The notes under the pieces: generated by a model | Databases searched by the model: none | Seen by the model: only the letters and a program-made list of their open reading frames with translations | What the model was told of the DNA's origin: nothing | Position numbers and translations under genes: made by a program | Source of the DNA: Nitrospirota bacterium | GTDB taxonomy: Bacteria > Nitrospirota > JACRHL01 | DNA length: 64,000 nucleotides | Assembly (NCBI GenBank): GCA_016212085.1 | Contig: JACRHL010000016.1 | Span: 1-64,000, forward strand | Reading direction: 5' to 3' | Part shown: piece after piece, positions 1 to 8,997 of the stretch | Layout of the letters: every line of letters starts with the position of its first letter | Numbering within the stretch: the first letter of the stretch is position 1

Positions 1-210
1 GTACTCGATGTGCGACGTCGAGATCGTGATCCCGCGCTCCCGCTCCTCCGGCGCGTTGTCGATCTGGTCGTACGCCGTCGCCTTCGCGCCGCCCGCCACC
101 GCCAGTACCGTCGTGATCGCCGCCGTCAGCGTCGTCTTGCCATGGTCCACGTGACCAATCGTGCCCACGTTCACGTGGGGCTTGCTCCGATCAAACGTCT
201 CTTTGGCCAT
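1..210 (-). CDS. tuf: Elongation factor Tu, N-terminal part (cut by window edge)
   Basis: The first 70 codons of EF-Tu, the GTPase that delivers aminoacyl-tRNA to the ribosome. The start ATG is at 208-210 and the rest lies beyond position 1. The N-terminus reads [20 protein letters not shown], followed by the P-loop GHVDHGKT and the switch I segment with EERERGITI, all typical of bacterial EF-Tu. It sits 66 bp downstream of four tRNA genes, as tufB does in E. coli, so it is probably co-transcribed with them from the promoter at 699-727. Identity is certain; whether a second tuf copy exists elsewhere cannot be seen here. Confidence 0.97.
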   Translation of the reverse strand, partial: MAKETFDRSKPHVNVGTIGHVDHGKTTLTAAITTVLAVAGGAKATAYDQIDNAPEERERGITISTSHIEY

Positions 211-276
211 ACCCGAAACCCCTTAACCTAGCGCGTCCCAAAAACCCGCCCGCCCATGGCGAGCAGAGGAAAAAAC

Positions 277-352
<76 letters not shown>

Positions 353-371
353 CTTAAGCCCGCCCAGTGAG

Positions 372-448
372 TGGAGCGGGAAACGGGACTCGAACCCGCG
401 ACCCCCAGCTTGGAAGGCTGGTGCTCTAGCCAACTGAGCTATTCCCGC
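372..448 (-). tRNA. tRNA-Gly (anticodon UCC)
   Basis: A 77-nt cloverleaf including CCA. Acceptor stem GCGGGAA pairs with TTCCCGC, the anticodon loop is CTTCCAA (anticodon TCC), and the T loop is TTCGAGT. Third gene of the tRNA-tuf operon, in the position of E. coli glyT. Confidence 0.97.
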
Positions 449-462
449 AAGCCGGGCATTTA

Positions 463-547
463 TGGTGGGGAGGGAAGGATTTGAACCTTCGTAGGCGTAG
501 CCGACGGATTTACAGTCCGCTCCCATTGACCGCTCGGGCACCTCCCC
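463..547 (-). tRNA. tRNA-Tyr (anticodon GUA)
   Basis: An 85-nt class II tRNA with a long variable arm. Acceptor stem GGGGAGG pairs with CCTCCCC, the anticodon loop is CTGTAAA (anticodon GTA), and CCA is encoded. Second gene of the tRNA-tuf operon, in the position of E. coli tyrU. Confidence 0.97.
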
Positions 548-591
548 TGAAACCGCTTCCCTCGCCCCCGCACCCGCGCACCGCCGCGCCC

Positions 592-667
592 TGGAGCCGG
601 CGGAGGGGCTCGAACCCACGACCTGCTGATTACAAATCAGCTGCTCTACCAACTGAGCTACGCCGGC
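592..667 (-). tRNA. tRNA-Thr (anticodon UGU)
   Basis: A 76-nt cloverleaf with acceptor stem GCCGGCG/CGCCGGC, anticodon stem GCTGA/TCAGC around TTTGTAA (anticodon TGT), and encoded CCA. It is the first gene of the operon, about 25 nt downstream of the expected transcription start, and corresponds to E. coli thrU. With the GGU isoacceptor it covers most Thr codons. Confidence 0.97.
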
Positions 668-698
668 GTGAGCACATGCCCAAAACGAAAGACCGCAT

Positions 699-727
699 AC
701 TATATGGCCTTCGACTTGCACTGTCAA
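699..727 (-). promoter_or_regulatory. Sigma-70 promoter of the tRNA-tuf operon
   Basis: Read on the minus strand: consensus -35 TTGACA (722-727), 17-bp spacer, -10 TATAGT (699-704). The bases just after the -10 are GCGGTC, a GC-rich discriminator of the kind seen in stringently controlled stable-RNA promoters. Transcription would start near 692, about 25 nt before the first tRNA. Confidence 0.88.
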
Positions 728-823
728 GGCGCGGTGCCCGTTTTGTGGTGGATAATTTTTTCGGGGGGGTGGCCGCCGCGGCAAAAACCGTTGCGGCGGC
801 GGCACTTCCCGCCACCCTTGGGA

Positions 824-1453
824 TCAGTCCTGGCGTTGCGCCAGCACCTCGCGCGCCTGCCCGCGCACCATGGCGGAATGGACCAGGGTGAAGCCCGCGA
901 ACAGTTGCGCCACCTGGCTATTGGTGGTCACCGCCACCGCCTGGCCCAGGGCCCCGGTGGGCTCGGCACGCACCAGGCCATCGGCCGCCACGCGGAAACG
1001 GTGGACCCCGGCCGGGGCGGTGGTGTTGAACACCGCCAGCACCCACCCCTTGGGAACCAGCCAGCGGGACATCACCGCCAGCGCCTCCTGCGCCACGGCA
1101 AACGGCAGCACGTCGAACAGTTCCCAGGCGCACATCACGTCGATCGTGGCGGGGGCAACCCGAACGGCGCCGAGCAGCCGCCCGATGTCGGGCGCACCCC
1201 CGTCCGGCGCGGCGCGCAGCCGCGACACGATGTCGTGCACATGCACGCGGGCGCCCGCCTCGGCAAAGGTGGTGAGCGTGTCGCCGGAGAGCACCCCCAG
1301 GTCGAGCACGGCCCCCCCGCCCACCCGTGCCAGCCGCTCCAGAATGCGCTTGACGGACGGGCTGGCGTACTGCTCCGGCACCTCCGCCGGAGGCGGCGGG
1401 GCAAGGGGGGAAGTGCCGGCGTAGGCGCGCCGGTGGGTCAGTTTTAGGAACAT
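824..1453 (-). CDS. Class I SAM-dependent methyltransferase-like protein
   Basis: A 209-residue protein with a Rossmann-type methyltransferase core. Motif I is VLDLGVLSGDTL around residues 49-60, where a normal family member has a GxGxG-type loop; it is followed by an acidic strand end (VHVHDI) and a later strand ending in CAWELFDVLPF. The C-terminal third is less typical. It starts 20 bp after the bactofilin stop, so the two are probably co-transcribed. Such proteins are often annotated only as methyltransferase domain proteins. The relaxed motif I leaves open that it binds SAM without methylating. Substrate unknown. Confidence 0.7.
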   Translation of the reverse strand: MFLKLTHRRAYAGTSPLAPPPPAEVPEQYASPSVKRILERLARVGGGAVLDLGVLSGDTLTTFAEAGARVHVHDIVSRLRAAPDGGAPDIGRLLGAVRVAPATIDVMCAWELFDVLPFAVAQEALAVMSRWLVPKGWVLAVFNTTAPAGVHRFRVAADGLVRAEPTGALGQAVAVTTNSQVAQLFAGFTLVHSAMVRGQAREVLAQRQD

Positions 1454-1473
1454 GCCGTCACGGCATCAGCGGG

Positions 1474-1968
1474 TCAGACAACCCCGACGATGGCCTTCCC
1501 GAGAGGCTGCTCCGATACCTTGGAGGCTATCGGCCTCACCTCGGCCACCTTCTGCATCTCGACGCTGCCCTGGAAGAACGCGCCGTCGGCGATCACCAGG
1601 CGCGGGGTGCGGATGTTGCCCGTCACCGACCCTTTTTCGGTGATCTCGACGCGGTCGTTGGCGGTGATGTCCCCCTCCAGCCGGCCGGTCACGGTGACCA
1701 CCTGGGCGTGCACGTTGGCCAGCACGCGGCCATCGGCGCCAACCAGCAGGTTGTTCTTGGTGAGGGTGATCCGGCCCTCCACCGTTCCCTCGACGGTCAG
1801 GTCCTCGTCGCCCGACAGCTCACCCTTGATGACGATCGATTTTCCGATGACGGCGGCATTCATTGGCACACTCCTGTTCGACTGGATCGGTTCCTGGGAC
1901 GGCCGGGCGGGCGCCGGCGTCCCGCCGGTCACGCCGCCCGCGCCGGGCGGCGCCTTGCGATTCCACAT
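1474..1968 (-). CDS. Bactofilin (polymer-forming cytoskeletal protein, DUF583)
   Basis: A 164-residue protein with a disordered Pro/Gly-rich N-terminus (about 40 residues), then the bactofilin beta-helix core with repeated short strands: IGKSIVIKGELSGDEDLTVEG, GRITL, LEGDITANDRVEITEKGSVTGNIRTPRLVIADGAFFQGSVEM. Bactofilins self-assemble into nucleotide-free filaments or patches that organise cell-wall or envelope proteins. A Shine-Dalgarno AGGAG lies about 9 nt before the ATG. It probably forms a short operon with the downstream methyltransferase-like gene. The C-terminal tail after residue 140 is variable, as in the family. Confidence 0.92.
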   Translation of the reverse strand: MWNRKAPPGAGGVTGGTPAPARPSQEPIQSNRSVPMNAAVIGKSIVIKGELSGDEDLTVEGTVEGRITLTKNNLLVGADGRVLANVHAQVVTVTGRLEGDITANDRVEITEKGSVTGNIRTPRLVIADGAFFQGSVEMQKVAEVRPIASKVSEQPLGKAIVGVV

Positions 1969-2135
1969 AACGGCAACTCCTCGTTGGCAACCACCGGGCG
2001 CGCCAGACTTCCGGTCCGGCGCTTGGGGCCCGGCCTCTCTCCCCTCGGACTCATGTGCCGACGCTCATTGTGCGGCAAAAATGCTGTTTTTTCAAGGTTG
2101 ATACAGCGGTGGTCGAAAATTCCGACCGGAACACC

Positions 2136-2621
2136 CTAAATGGCCTCCATCTTCCAGGCGATCTCGCGCAGCCGCTCCGCCGGCAGCACCCCGCGCGCGG
2201 CGGCGAACAGGAAGTGCTCGTCCTTGAAGAAGTGGCTTTTCTTGGCCCACACCAGCCGGTTGCCGATGTCCAGCAGCTCCAGCACGTTGGGATCGGTGCC
2301 GTCCAGGGCCGACAGGTCGATCTTGCCCAGGGTCTGATTGAAGCGCTTGCGCAGCGAGTCGAGCTGGCGGTGCTCCTTCTCCACCATCTCCAGGGGGCCG
2401 ATCTTGCCACCCATCAATTTTTCCAGCTCGTTGACCAGGATGGCCTCGCGCCGCTCGTGCTGCACGAAGTCGTGATTGATGAGCTGGATCGCGTTCTGGA
2501 TCGCCGACTCCCACTCGGCGGGGTTGTCGAGCAGGTTCGAGAAATTGACGATGTACCGGCTGATCTTGCGGTGTTCCTCGAGCAGGATATCGACCGGGTG
2601 AACGAAATCAGGCGCGTCCAT
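2136..2621 (-). CDS. Hemerythrin-like (HHE) protein
   Basis: A 161-residue all-helical protein. Likely iron ligands are a histidine early in helix 1 (ILLEEHRKI), HDFVQHERRE in helix 2, KEHRQLD in helix 3 and KDEHFLF near the C-terminus. This matches the His/Glu pattern of hemerythrin HHE domains that hold a di-iron centre and bind O2 or NO, or serve iron storage or sensing. It has no signal peptide, so it is presumably cytoplasmic. It stands alone between bactofilin and rnpB, 167 bp upstream of the bactofilin gene. The exact ligand set should be checked by alignment. Confidence 0.85.
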   Translation of the reverse strand: MDAPDFVHPVDILLEEHRKISRYIVNFSNLLDNPAEWESAIQNAIQLINHDFVQHERREAILVNELEKLMGGKIGPLEMVEKEHRQLDSLRKRFNQTLGKIDLSALDGTDPNVLELLDIGNRLVWAKKSHFFKDEHFLFAAARGVLPAERLREIAWKMEAI

Positions 2622-2762
2622 GGGGCTAGCCTTTCGAACGGTGGACCGGGAAGCGGCAGGAGCGGGAGCGGGCGGCGTGCGCGCAAAGGCTGATTATAAC
2701 TTTTTTCCGCCATTGGCCAAGCCCGGCCACGATTTCCCGGGGCGCGGGGCGGCGGCGTGCGG

Positions 2763-2768
2763 TAGAAT
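2763..2768 (+). promoter_or_regulatory. Probable -10 element of rnpB
   Basis: TAGAAT on the plus strand, about 10 bp before the predicted 5' end of the RNase P RNA. The -35 position (around 2740-2745) holds GC-rich sequence with no consensus match, so only the -10 is supported. Confidence 0.5.
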
Positions 2769-2777
2769 GAAAGGCTT

Positions 2778-3163
2778 GGGCCCAAGTCGACCGGATGGCC
2801 GCCGGTGCCGCTCGCGGCACGGGAGGAAAGTCCGAGCTCCACAGAACGGGGTGCTGGGTAACGCCCAGGCGGGGCAACCCGACGGAAAGTGCCACAGAGA
2901 ACAGACCGCCAGCGGCCCCTCTCGGGGGGTGCGGGCAAGGGTGAAACGGTGGGGTAAGAGCCCACCGCTCCGCCGGTGACGGCGGGGGCACGGTAAACCC
3001 CACCCGGAGCAAGACCAAATAGGGAAGCGCTACCAGGGCTGTTCGCCCGATGCTTCCGGGTTGGTCGCTAAAGGGCCGGGGCAACCCGGTCCGTAGATAG
3101 ATGGTCATCCCCCCTCCGCCCTTGGTGGGGGACAGAACTCGGCTTACAGGTCGGCTTGGGCCC
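2778..3163 (+). ncRNA. rnpB: RNase P RNA (bacterial type A)
   Basis: Catalytic RNA of ribonuclease P, which matures tRNA 5' ends. About 386 nt. Diagnostic conserved blocks are present: GAGGAAAGTCCGAGCTCCACAG near the 5' end (P4 strand and J3/4), GGTAACGCCCAGG, the CAGAGAACAGACCGCC segment, GGTAAACCCCACCCGGAGCAAGACCAAATAGG, and the 3' P4 strand ACAGAACTCGGCTTACAG. The 5' and 3' ends close a long P1 helix, GGGCCCAAGTCGACC with GGTCGGCTTGGGCCC, which sets the ends used here. It converges on the zinc-ribbon gene with 39 bp between them. Confidence 0.97.
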
Positions 3164-3202
3164 CGACCCGCGGCTTGGGAGGCGCCGGACGACCGGAGCC
3201 CG

Positions 3203-3958
3203 TCAACCGGCGGCCGTCTCCTCGACGGGCGGCGCCGGAACATACAGCAGGCGCTGACAGTGCGGGCATTGGTGGATGCCATTGCCGCGCTTCACCTCCG
3301 ACACCAGTTGCGGCGGAACGTTCATGTTGCAGCCGGCGCAGTTGTACCCCTCCACCGCCACCACCGCGCGGCGCACGCTCTGGGTGATGCGCTCGTAGCG
3401 ACGCAGCAGGAGCGGCGGAACCAGGGCGGCGCGCTCCACCTTCTTGCCCTGGAACGCGCTCACCTGCGCATCGAGCGTCGCCAATTCCACGTCCACCTTG
3501 GCGCGCTCGGCGTTATAGACCGCCCGGCGCTCGTCGAACACGGTGCGGTGTCCGGCGATTTCCTCCTTCACGGTATCGATGTCGGCAAGGGCCTGAAGGA
3601 CTTCCTCCTCCAGCTTCGAGATGGCGCGCTGGGCGGTGTCCATCTCCTGGATGTGGGCCTGGTATTCGCGGGTGTTGGTGATTTCCTTGAGGCGCCCCTT
3701 CAGGCGCTCGATGTGCGCCTCCTGGTCGGCCAGCTCCCCCTCGCGCTCGCGCTTGAAGGCCTCGTGCTTGGCCAGCAGCACCTCGGCGGCCTGCAACTGG
3801 GCCGTCGCCTCCTGGAAGGCCGTCAGTTCCGCCGCCACAACCTGCGGCAATTTTTTTTGCTTCACCCGTGCCTCGGCGATGAACTCGTCCACCTCCTGCA
3901 AGTCCAACAGCCGTCGCAAATCGTCGTTCAATGCCCTCGCACCCACATTTTGTTGCAC
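3203..3958 (-). CDS. C4-type zinc-ribbon, coiled-coil protein (DUF164 family)
   Basis: A 251-residue protein with a long antiparallel coiled coil (about residues 10-180, rich in Glu, Lys, Gln and Ala) and a C-terminal zinc ribbon with two CxxC pairs, NCAGCNMNVP and HQCPHCQRLLY. This architecture is the widespread bacterial zinc-ribbon family thought to act as a nucleic-acid or protein scaffold; several members are linked to translation or cell-division functions, but the role is not settled. The start is GTG at 3956-3958, with AGGGA 7 nt upstream as ribosome binding site. The nearby tRNA-CAU gene is on the same strand, 34 bp upstream. Confidence 0.88.
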   Translation of the reverse strand: MQQNVGARALNDDLRRLLDLQEVDEFIAEARVKQKKLPQVVAAELTAFQEATAQLQAAEVLLAKHEAFKREREGELADQEAHIERLKGRLKEITNTREYQAHIQEMDTAQRAISKLEEEVLQALADIDTVKEEIAGHRTVFDERRAVYNAERAKVDVELATLDAQVSAFQGKKVERAALVPPLLLRRYERITQSVRRAVVAVEGYNCAGCNMNVPPQLVSEVKRGNGIHQCPHCQRLLYVPAPPVEETAAG

Positions 3959-3992
3959 CAGATCATCCCTATCGTTGTTGCACGCACTTGGT

Positions 3993-4069
<77 letters not shown>

Positions 4070-4149
4070 AAGCTCACCCAAGGCAGCCGGCCACGCCGGT
4101 GCCCCTGGCGGCCGGAACCGGGCCGGAGGGGGCCCCCCGGCCCGGCCCA

Positions 4150-5952
<1,803 letters not shown>

Positions 5953-6001
5953 AGATACGCTTCCTCTTTGGGGGTTTGCAGTCTTGTCCCGTGATAATCC
6001 G

Positions 6002-7765
6002 TTAACCGGCCAGCATCCGCTGCTTGCTCTTGGCCAGGGCGTTTTTTTGCTGTAGAAGCGCCATCAACCGCGCCGTGTCGCCCGTCCGTTCCGCATCGCG
6101 AATGTCATCCAACAGGCGCCGGTCCACTTCCTTGGACTCGCGCCGAACCAATGCCGCCACGCACGCCTCGGCGCAGGCCGTCGGGTCGCCCTCGGCGGTC
6201 ACGTCGCGGGCCAGCCAGCCGGCCACCAGGCCGGCCAGGGCGGCGTTTTCCTGAAACCAGTCCAACGCGCCCCGACCGGCCAGGGCCGCGGCGATCAACA
6301 CCTCGGCAATGCGCCGCGCGCGCGGGTCGCTGAACTGGGAGGGCGACACCCGGTCCGCCAGCCAGCCGGCGTCCACCTTGCCCTGCACCACCAGGTGCAA
6401 GAGCAGGTCCTCGCCGTGGGGCAGCGGCGCCGGCGGCGTGGCCGGCCGCGCACCGCGCGCCTCCCGGGGCTGGACGTTCCGGCGCCGCGCGAAATGGCGG
6501 CGCAGGTCGCCCTCGTCCACGCCGAGCGCCTCCGCGAGCCGTCCCAGGTAATGCCCCTTGCGCAATGCGTCGGGGATGCGCTCCAGCACATCAAGGATGG
6601 GCTCGGCCGCCGCGATGCGGCGCTCGATGGGCGCGCCGGACACCGGGTCCAGGCACGCCTTGAACAGAAAATCCATCAGCGGCCGCCCCGCGTCCAGGCG
6701 CGCGGCCAGGCCCTCGGCCCCCTCCCCGGCCAGCAGGGAGTCCGGATCCTCGCCGGCGGGCAGCGTCACCACGCGCACGTCCAGCGGGTGGGGCGCCAGC
6801 ACCAGGGCCGCCTTGCGCGCCGCCGCCAGCCCCGCCGCGTCGCCGTCGAACACCAGGTCCACCCGGTCCGTGTAGCGCGCCAGCAGCGCGGCGTGGGACT
6901 CGGTGAGGGCGGTGCCCAGGGGGGCCACCGCCCAGTCGATGCCGGCGCGGTGGCAGGCGATCACGTCCAGGTAGCCCTCCACCACCGCGATGCGGTCCAG
7001 CCGGCTTTTGCCCTGCCGGGCCGGGTACAGGCCGTACAGCACCACGCCCTTGTGGTACAGGGGCGTCTCCGGCGAGTTCATGTACTTGGGCGAACCGTCG
7101 CCCAGCACCCGGCCGCCGAAGCCGACCACGGTGCCGTCGGCACTGCGGATGGGAAACATCAGGCGGCCGCGGAACCGGTCATACACCCCCTTGCCCCGGG
7201 CGCTCTGGACCGCCATGCCCGACAGCAGCAGGTCGTCCTCGCGCACGCCACCCTGGCGCAGGGCCTTGAGCAGCCCGTCCCAGCCGTCCGGCGCCCAGCC
7301 CAACTCGAAGCGGCGGGCGGTGCCCTGGTCCAGGCCGCGCCTGGCCAGGTAGGCGCCAACCAGCCCCGAGCCGTCCACCGGGAGCTGGGCCTGGAAAAAG
7401 GCCAGGGCGCGCTCGTTCACCTCACGCACCCGCGAACGCTCGTCCTTGGCGCGGGCCGCCCGGCGCCCCTCCTCCACGGACAGGGTGATGCCGTACTTCT
7501 GGGCGACCTGACGCACCGCGTCGGGGAAATCGAGCCCTTCCATCTTCATCACGAAGGAGAACACGTTGCCCCCCTCGCCGCAGCCGAAGCAGTGGAAGAT
7601 CTGCTTCTGCTCATGCACCGTGAAGGACGGCGTCTTTTCCGAGTGGAACGGGCACAATCCCCAATAATTCTGGCCCTTTCGGGTCAGCGGAAGCTGGGCG
7701 GAAACCACCTCCAGGATGTTGGCGGCCGCGCGCACCCGCTCGATCTGTTGCTCGGGGATCTGCAT
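6002..7765 (-). CDS. dnaG: DNA primase
   Basis: Synthesises RNA primers for replication. 587 residues from the ATG at 7763-7765 ([11 protein letters not shown]), a typical DnaG start; the frame is open to a TTG at 7801, which would add an unlikely 12 residues. The N-terminal CHC2 zinc finger has CPFH and CFGC (about residues 40-65). A TOPRIM core follows with VVEGYLDV and FDGDAAG. The C-terminal helicase-binding domain is shorter and less conserved. No strong ribosome binding site is visible before either start. It lies between yqeY and rpoD as in the classical operon, 54 bp after yqeY. Confidence 0.97.
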   Translation of the reverse strand: MQIPEQQIERVRAAANILEVVSAQLPLTRKGQNYWGLCPFHSEKTPSFTVHEQKQIFHCFGCGEGGNVFSFVMKMEGLDFPDAVRQVAQKYGITLSVEEGRRAARAKDERSRVREVNERALAFFQAQLPVDGSGLVGAYLARRGLDQGTARRFELGWAPDGWDGLLKALRQGGVREDDLLLSGMAVQSARGKGVYDRFRGRLMFPIRSADGTVVGFGGRVLGDGSPKYMNSPETPLYHKGVVLYGLYPARQGKSRLDRIAVVEGYLDVIACHRAGIDWAVAPLGTALTESHAALLARYTDRVDLVFDGDAAGLAAARKAALVLAPHPLDVRVVTLPAGEDPDSLLAGEGAEGLAARLDAGRPLMDFLFKACLDPVSGAPIERRIAAAEPILDVLERIPDALRKGHYLGRLAEALGVDEGDLRRHFARRRNVQPREARGARPATPPAPLPHGEDLLLHLVVQGKVDAGWLADRVSPSQFSDPRARRIAEVLIAAALAGRGALDWFQENAALAGLVAGWLARDVTAEGDPTACAEACVAALVRRESKEVDRRLLDDIRDAERTGDTARLMALLQQKNALAKSKQRMLAG

Positions 7766-7819
7766 GGCGTCAGGTAAGTTGGTTACGCTCGCTCGAAACA
7801 AGGAAAAGCCGGGGACCCG

Positions 7820-8263
7820 TCAACCCAGCCGGGCACGCACCTTGGCGCTCACCACCGAACCCTCGGCGCGGCCTGCGCTGGCGGCCAGCACGTGCTTCAT
7901 CACCGCGCCCATGTCCTTGGGGCCGGTGGCCCCCACCGCCGCCACCGCCTGCGCCACCAGCCCGTCCAGGTCGGCGTCGGAGAGCTGGGCTGGCAGATAG
8001 GCCTGGAACTGCTCGATCTCGGCCAGCTCCTTGGCGGCCAGCTCGTCGCGGCCGGCGTCGGCGTATTGCTGGGCGGAGTCCTTGCGCTGCTTGATGGCGC
8101 CCTGCACCACCCGCACCACGTCCTCGTCCGCCAGGGGGCGCTGCAACTCGATCTGCTTGTTCTTGAGCGCCGAACTGAGCATGCGCAGGGCGCCAACGGC
8201 GTCCCTGCGGCCCTCCTTCATGGCCGATTTAATATCTTGTTGAATTTTTTCCGAGAGCAGCAT
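7820..8263 (-). CDS. yqeY: GatB/YqeY-domain protein
   Basis: 147 residues from the ATG at 8261-8263 (MLLSEKIQQDIKSAMKEGRR), the usual family start; an upstream in-frame start would add 11 unrelated residues. The protein is entirely helical, with LRMLSSALKNKQIE and the C-terminal PKDMGAVMKHVLA...GRAEGSVVSAKV, both diagnostic of YqeY. The family resembles the tail domain of GatB, which contacts tRNA, but its function is unproven. It is the first gene of the dnaG-rpoD transcription unit here. The rpsU gene that usually leads this operon in gammaproteobacteria is absent. Confidence 0.94.
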   Translation of the reverse strand: MLLSEKIQQDIKSAMKEGRRDAVGALRMLSSALKNKQIELQRPLADEDVVRVVQGAIKQRKDSAQQYADAGRDELAAKELAEIEQFQAYLPAQLSDADLDGLVAQAVAAVGATGPKDMGAVMKHVLAASAGRAEGSVVSAKVRARLG

Positions 8264-8291
8264 AGACTTTCTGGTGTTTGTGCACGTATAT

Positions 8292-8310
8292 TGCAACCAC
8301 GTCGGTTGCA
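8292..8310 (-). repeat. Leader hairpin upstream of yqeY-dnaG-rpoD
   Basis: A perfect 7+7 inverted repeat, TGCAACC-GACGT-GGTTGCA on the minus strand, within the transcribed leader between the promoter at 8347-8375 and the yqeY start. It could be an operator or an RNA hairpin affecting translation or transcript processing. No T-run follows, so it is not an intrinsic terminator. Confidence 0.5.
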
Positions 8311-8346
8311 GGCCCCATCTTCTTTAGAATTACCCGAAAATCCCCA

Positions 8347-8375
8347 AATATAGCGGGCTTGGCCGATTGTGTCAA
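8347..8375 (-). promoter_or_regulatory. Sigma-70 promoter of yqeY-dnaG-rpoD
   Basis: On the minus strand: -35 TTGACA (8370-8375), exact 17-bp spacer, -10 TATATT (8347-8352). This is a near-consensus promoter, giving a leader of about 75 nt before the yqeY ATG. It lies in the 239-bp space after the upstream phosphatase gene (8503), so the operon has its own start. Confidence 0.88.
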
Positions 8376-8502
8376 CCAACGCCGCAGCTATCCATATAAG
8401 TGTAGCCGCTCTGCACACGCACGTCTGCAACCGCGCGTAAACAAGCTCGGAATGCGCTGATTCTTGTGCTGTTTTTTTCGGCTTCGCGCCGTCCGGCGCG
8501 GA

Positions 8503-8997
8503 CTACCCGGCGGGGTTTTCGGGCAGGTTCAGGGCGTCCAGCACCCGTTTGACGCGGTGCCGGCCCAGGTAGCAGTGCAGGTAGCGCAGCGATACCGGGT
8601 TGGCGCGGATGTGCCCGGCGGTGCGCGCTTCCCAGCCGCCATCACCGGCCAGCAGCGCGCCGACCGGCACCGGAATGTTCACGAAACGCATGCCGAGGCG
8701 CTCCACCAGGTTCCGCTCCCGGACCACCAGCTCCCCCTCCACCGGCGATGCGGCGTCGAGCAGGCTGAGCACCTCCACCACGCCCATGCGCTTCAGGCGC
8801 AGCAACTCCGCCTCCACCGGATAGGGGCCGACGATCAGGTCCGGGGCCGGTCGGGCCACCGGCCCCCGCGCGAAATTCATGGGAAAGCGGTCCGGCGTGA
8901 ACAGCACGAACACGCCGTAACCGAAGGCCGCGAGACACAGGGCCGTGACCACCAGGATGGTGCGGCTGCGCGGCCGGTTTTCGGCGACGGCGGTCAT
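8503..8997 (-). CDS. Membrane-anchored dual-specificity/tyrosine phosphatase-like protein
   Basis: 164 residues. An N-terminal membrane helix (about residues 13-33, ILVVTALCLAAFGYGVFVLF) is followed by a compact domain with the motif LHCYLGRHR. That is a CX5R active-site loop preceded by His, as in cysteine-based phosphatases. The general-acid Asp is not obvious, and the loop has only one glycine, so activity may be altered. It starts directly on the stop codon of the barrel gene (TAG-ATG), so it is the last gene of the long operon that starts at 25237. It may tune polysaccharide export or dephosphorylate an envelope component; substrate unknown. Confidence 0.65.
   Translation of the reverse strand: MTAVAENRPRSRTILVVTALCLAAFGYGVFVLFTPDRFPMNFARGPVARPAPDLIVGPYPVEAELLRLKRMGVVEVLSLLDAASPVEGELVVRERNLVERLGMRFVNIPVPVGALLAGDGGWEARTAGHIRANPVSLRYLHCYLGRHRVKRVLDALNLPENPAG

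Noticed and set aside
8461-8502. Intrinsic terminator after the phosphatase gene
   Set aside because: A small GC hairpin exists, but on the minus strand it is followed by an A-run, not a T-run.
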